Source: JBAXGE01 sp044344145 (GTDB lineage: Bacteria > Planctomycetota > Phycisphaerae > WQYP01). Taken from it: a DNA stretch of 6,087 bases. The DNA lies in assembly GCA_044344145.1 (NCBI GenBank), contig JBIJDM010000186.1, positions 1 through 6,087 on the forward strand, written 5' to 3'. Position numbers and translations under genes: made by a program. Below are positions 4,331 through 6,087 of the stretch, one piece after another. Positions within the stretch are counted from its first letter, which is position 1. The number at the start of each line of letters is the position of its first letter. A model generated the notes under the pieces. The model did no database searches. It had not been told where the DNA came from and was given only the letters and a program-made list of their open reading frames with translations.

Positions 4331-6087
4331 ATGTTGTCGCGCAAGCTGGCTTTGGCGGGTTTGGTATTGGCGGTTATGGGCGCGGGTTTGTCCGCGCAAG
4401 CGGCAGTGATCAATTGGACCAAAGACGGACTGGGCTTGTGGACCAATACGGCAAACTGGGGCAACAGTCCGGTGCCAACCTCAGGCGATGAAGCGGTACT
4501 CAACAAAACACTTACCTTAGACCGCGGCATTTTGGTAGATTCAGGTCGCAGCATAGGCACCATTACCTTTAACAACACCAGTGTGTACAAATACGATCTT
4601 AATAATGGCAGTTTGCTGCTGGACAATGGAGGTTTGATCCGAACGGCAGCCACCAATGGCAACCATACCGATACCATCACTACTTCAACGATTACCATTC
4701 AGGGCGATGGTGGATCGGCCACTTTCACGGCCGGGGCAACCTCGGCCAGTAGTATCCTCAGTATCAGTAGTGGTATTACGGGCATATCATCCGGGGCAAA
4801 TATCACGACACTTACGCTCAATGGTACCAATACCGGTTTGAACGCGCTTACCGGTGTCATTGGTAACGGCGCAAGCGGTGGCAAACTGGCCTTGGTCAAG
4901 AGTGGTACGGGTACTTGGAGCCTGAGCAATGCAGGTAACACCTTCTCCGGTGGGGTCAGGTTAAATACGGGTACTCTCATCGCCACCACAGCTGGCACGT
5001 TGGGGACGGGACTGGTAACGCTGGCTGGTGGAATGATTACCAATAGCAGCGGAACCGTCGGCACCACCTTTACCAACGACCTCGCCATCACCGCTTCGAT
5101 GTCCATCATTGCGCCAACCTACAATTCGTCGGTGGTGTTCTCGGGCACCAACCAATCCATCGTCGGCACGCCGACGATCACTATCGGCGGTTCCAGCAGC
5201 CTTCGTGGTGTAAGTTTCACCACCAACCCAATGCAGTTGCTTTCCAATGCTGCATTCACGGGTGCGGTTGGTTCGACAACTCCGCAGGTGCTGTTCTCTG
5301 GCGGTTTTGATCTGAAAAATGGAAACCGTCAACTTACCTTTGACGCTACCACCACCAATACCATTGGGGGTGCCTTGTCTGATTCCGCGGGCACTAACCA
5401 TACCCTTACCCTTGCAGGCACGGGTACTGTAATCATCACTGCGATGAGTGCGTTTAATAATGGTTCCGGATTGGTAATTGACGGTATTACCGCAAAGGCT
5501 AACGCTGCTACGGTTTTTCCTGATTTTGTCACGCTCAAGAGCGGGACGCTTGATCTGAACAATAACGACTTAATTCTTTCGGGTCTTTCGGCCGCGACCG
5601 TCGGTGGAAATGTGAATAACACTGGTACGGCAAGGATTCTGACTTTAAACGGCAGCGGTAGCTACAGCTATGCCGGAACAATCAATCCGACTACGCCTGC
5701 CCGGATTAGCCTTACAAAATCTGGCACGGGTACGCAGATTCTTTCCGGTGTCAACACGTATGCCGGTGCGACCCGGGTTGAGGGTGGTAAACTCACGATT
5801 GCGGTTGGCGGAACGATCAACGGTACCAGCGGGATTACCATTGCAGGCGGTGAATTCAACTACAACTCAAGTACGGCACTTACCCCCGGGATCACCTTTA
5901 GTGGCACCGGTGGTAAGTTGACCGGGACCGGGACAATCGGTTCGGCAATCACCATTTCCTCCGGCAACACCGTCAGCCCTGGCAACAGCCCGGGTATCCA
6001 GAATGTCGGCGACTTCACCATGAACATCGGCGCGAACTATGACTGGGAATATCAGGGCAACGTCAGTCCGCAGTTCGACCAATATAA
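4331..6087 (+). CDS. Secreted beta-repeat surface protein with autotransporter-associated repeats (3' end outside window)
   Basis: The frame is open from ATG 4331 to the window edge: 585 complete codons and no stop. GGAG (4319-4322) is 8 bases before this ATG; an in-frame ATG at 4325 is too close to it. Residues 1-24 form a classical signal peptide: MLSRK, a hydrophobic core (LALAGLVLAVMGAGL), and SAQA before the likely cleavage site. Next comes a passenger-type start, ITF/NW-type: W29, W37 and NW (42-43) then PVP and D53, as in many PVC exported proteins. Three beta-strand repeats follow (186-216, 358-386 degenerate, 460-490), built on LxKSGTGTxxLS and NTYAGATRVEGGKLTI. The segment near 533-555 ends in SPGNSPG, and NYDWEYQG (569-576) follows. 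This order usually precedes either a PEP-CTERM sorting signal or an autotransporter barrel; neither is visible here. The 585 residues contain no cysteine and are rich in Gly, Thr, Ser and Asn. The likely role is a cell-surface or extracellular beta-helix; the ligand is unknown. Confidence 0.85.
   Translation, partial: MLSRKLALAGLVLAVMGAGLSAQAAVINWTKDGLGLWTNTANWGNSPVPTSGDEAVLNKTLTLDRGILVDSGRSIGTITFNNTSVYKYDLNNGSLLLDNGGLIRTAATNGNHTDTITTSTITIQGDGGSATFTAGATSASSILSISSGITGISSGANITTLTLNGTNTGLNALTGVIGNGASGGKLALVKSGTGTWSLSNAGNTFSGGVRLNTGTLIATTAGTLGTGLVTLAGGMITNSSGTVGTTFTNDLAITASMSIIAPTYNSSVVFSGTNQSIVGTPTITIGGSSSLRGVSFTTNPMQLLSNAAFTGAVGSTTPQVLFSGGFDLKNGNRQLTFDATTTNTIGGALSDSAGTNHTLTLAGTGTVIITAMSAFNNGSGLVIDGITAKANAATVFPDFVTLKSGTLDLNNNDLILSGLSAATVGGNVNNTGTARILTLNGSGSYSYAGTINPTTPARISLTKSGTGTQILSGVNTYAGATRVEGGKLTIAVGGTINGTSGITIAGGEFNYNSSTALTPGITFSGTGGKLTGTGTIGSAITISSGNTVSPGNSPGIQNVGDFTMNIGANYDWEYQGNVSPQFDQY
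4886..4978 (+). repeat. Autotransporter-associated beta-strand repeat 1
   Basis: Residues 186-216 of the surface protein: LALVKSGTGTWSLS, then AGNTFSGGVRLNTGTL. This matches the repeat pattern L-x-K-x-G-x-G-x-x-x-L-S, N-T-F/Y-x-G, then G-T/K-L. One such unit forms turns of a beta-helix in exported passenger proteins. Confidence 0.75.
5402..5488 (+). repeat. Degenerate beta-strand repeat 2
   Basis: Residues 358-386: TLTLAGTGTVIITAMSAFNN followed by GSGLVIDG. The AGTGT core and trailing strand are kept, but the N-T-Y-x-G turn is lost. The DNA GGCACGGGTACT at 5417-5428 recurs, with one change, at 4904-4915, and its first 11 bases recur at 5723-5733. Confidence 0.45.
5708..5800 (+). repeat. Autotransporter-associated beta-strand repeat 3
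   Basis: Residues 460-490: SLTKSGTGTQILSGVNTYAG followed by ATRVEGGKLTI. This is the best match in the protein to the family consensus, and it is followed by a Gly-rich strand and the SPGNSPG segment. Confidence 0.8.

Noticed and set aside
4306..5859. Series of open frames on the minus strand opposite the surface-protein gene
   Set aside because: They are the antisense of a Gly/Thr-rich gene whose ACC, GGT and GCC codons rarely create reverse stops. Their translations are low-complexity Val/Pro/Leu strings with no start signals, whereas the + frame has an SD, a signal peptide and family repeats.
1..6087. CRISPR arrays, tRNA or rRNA genes, insertion sequences, phage or toxin genes
   Set aside because: No regularly spaced repeats, cloverleaf-like segments, transposase motifs or terminal inverted repeats were seen on either strand.

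Overview
The window reads as a chromosomal segment from a member of the PVC superphylum (Planctomycetes, Verrucomicrobia, Lentisphaerae or Kiritimatiellota). This is an inference from gene content: a Firmicutes-type McsA/McsB pair without ctsR or clpC beside it, an AsmA-like protein, and a large secreted protein with autotransporter-associated beta-strand repeats of the kind common in that group. The sequence alone does not settle the phylum. All six genes lie on the + strand.

Layout. Bases 2-280 are the 3' end of an AsmA-like envelope protein gene. A PfpI/DJ-1 family gene follows (291-821), then the ribosome-splitting GTPase gene hflX (start most likely 879, end 2294). After a 116-base gap come mcsA (2411-2944) and mcsB (2963-4021), the zinc-binding activator and the protein-arginine kinase, 18 bases apart. 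A roughly 310-base AT-rich intergenic region (4022-4330) carries a good sigma70-like promoter, a dyad inside its spacer and two leader hairpins. The last gene (4331 to the window end, incomplete) encodes a secreted, glycine/threonine-rich, cysteine-free beta-repeat surface protein of at least 585 residues. It is open to the edge of the window with no stop.

How the genes fit together. hflX, mcsA and mcsB are all proteostasis genes. HflX splits stalled ribosomes, notably after heat stress, and McsA-McsB marks damaged proteins with phospho-arginine for Clp proteolysis. The PfpI/DJ-1 protein is also of a stress-linked family. The surface protein is a separate unit with its own promoter and a visibly different composition.

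Most notable signals: (1) a strong hairpin followed by five T's sits only 15 bases before the mcsA start, just downstream of an extended -10 promoter, so every mcsA message must read through an attenuator-like structure; (2) McsA has lost one cysteine of each zinc-binding quartet; (3) McsB keeps its catalytic residues but has an altered phospho-arginine pocket motif; (4) the surface-protein promoter contains a perfect 6+6 dyad between -35 and -10.
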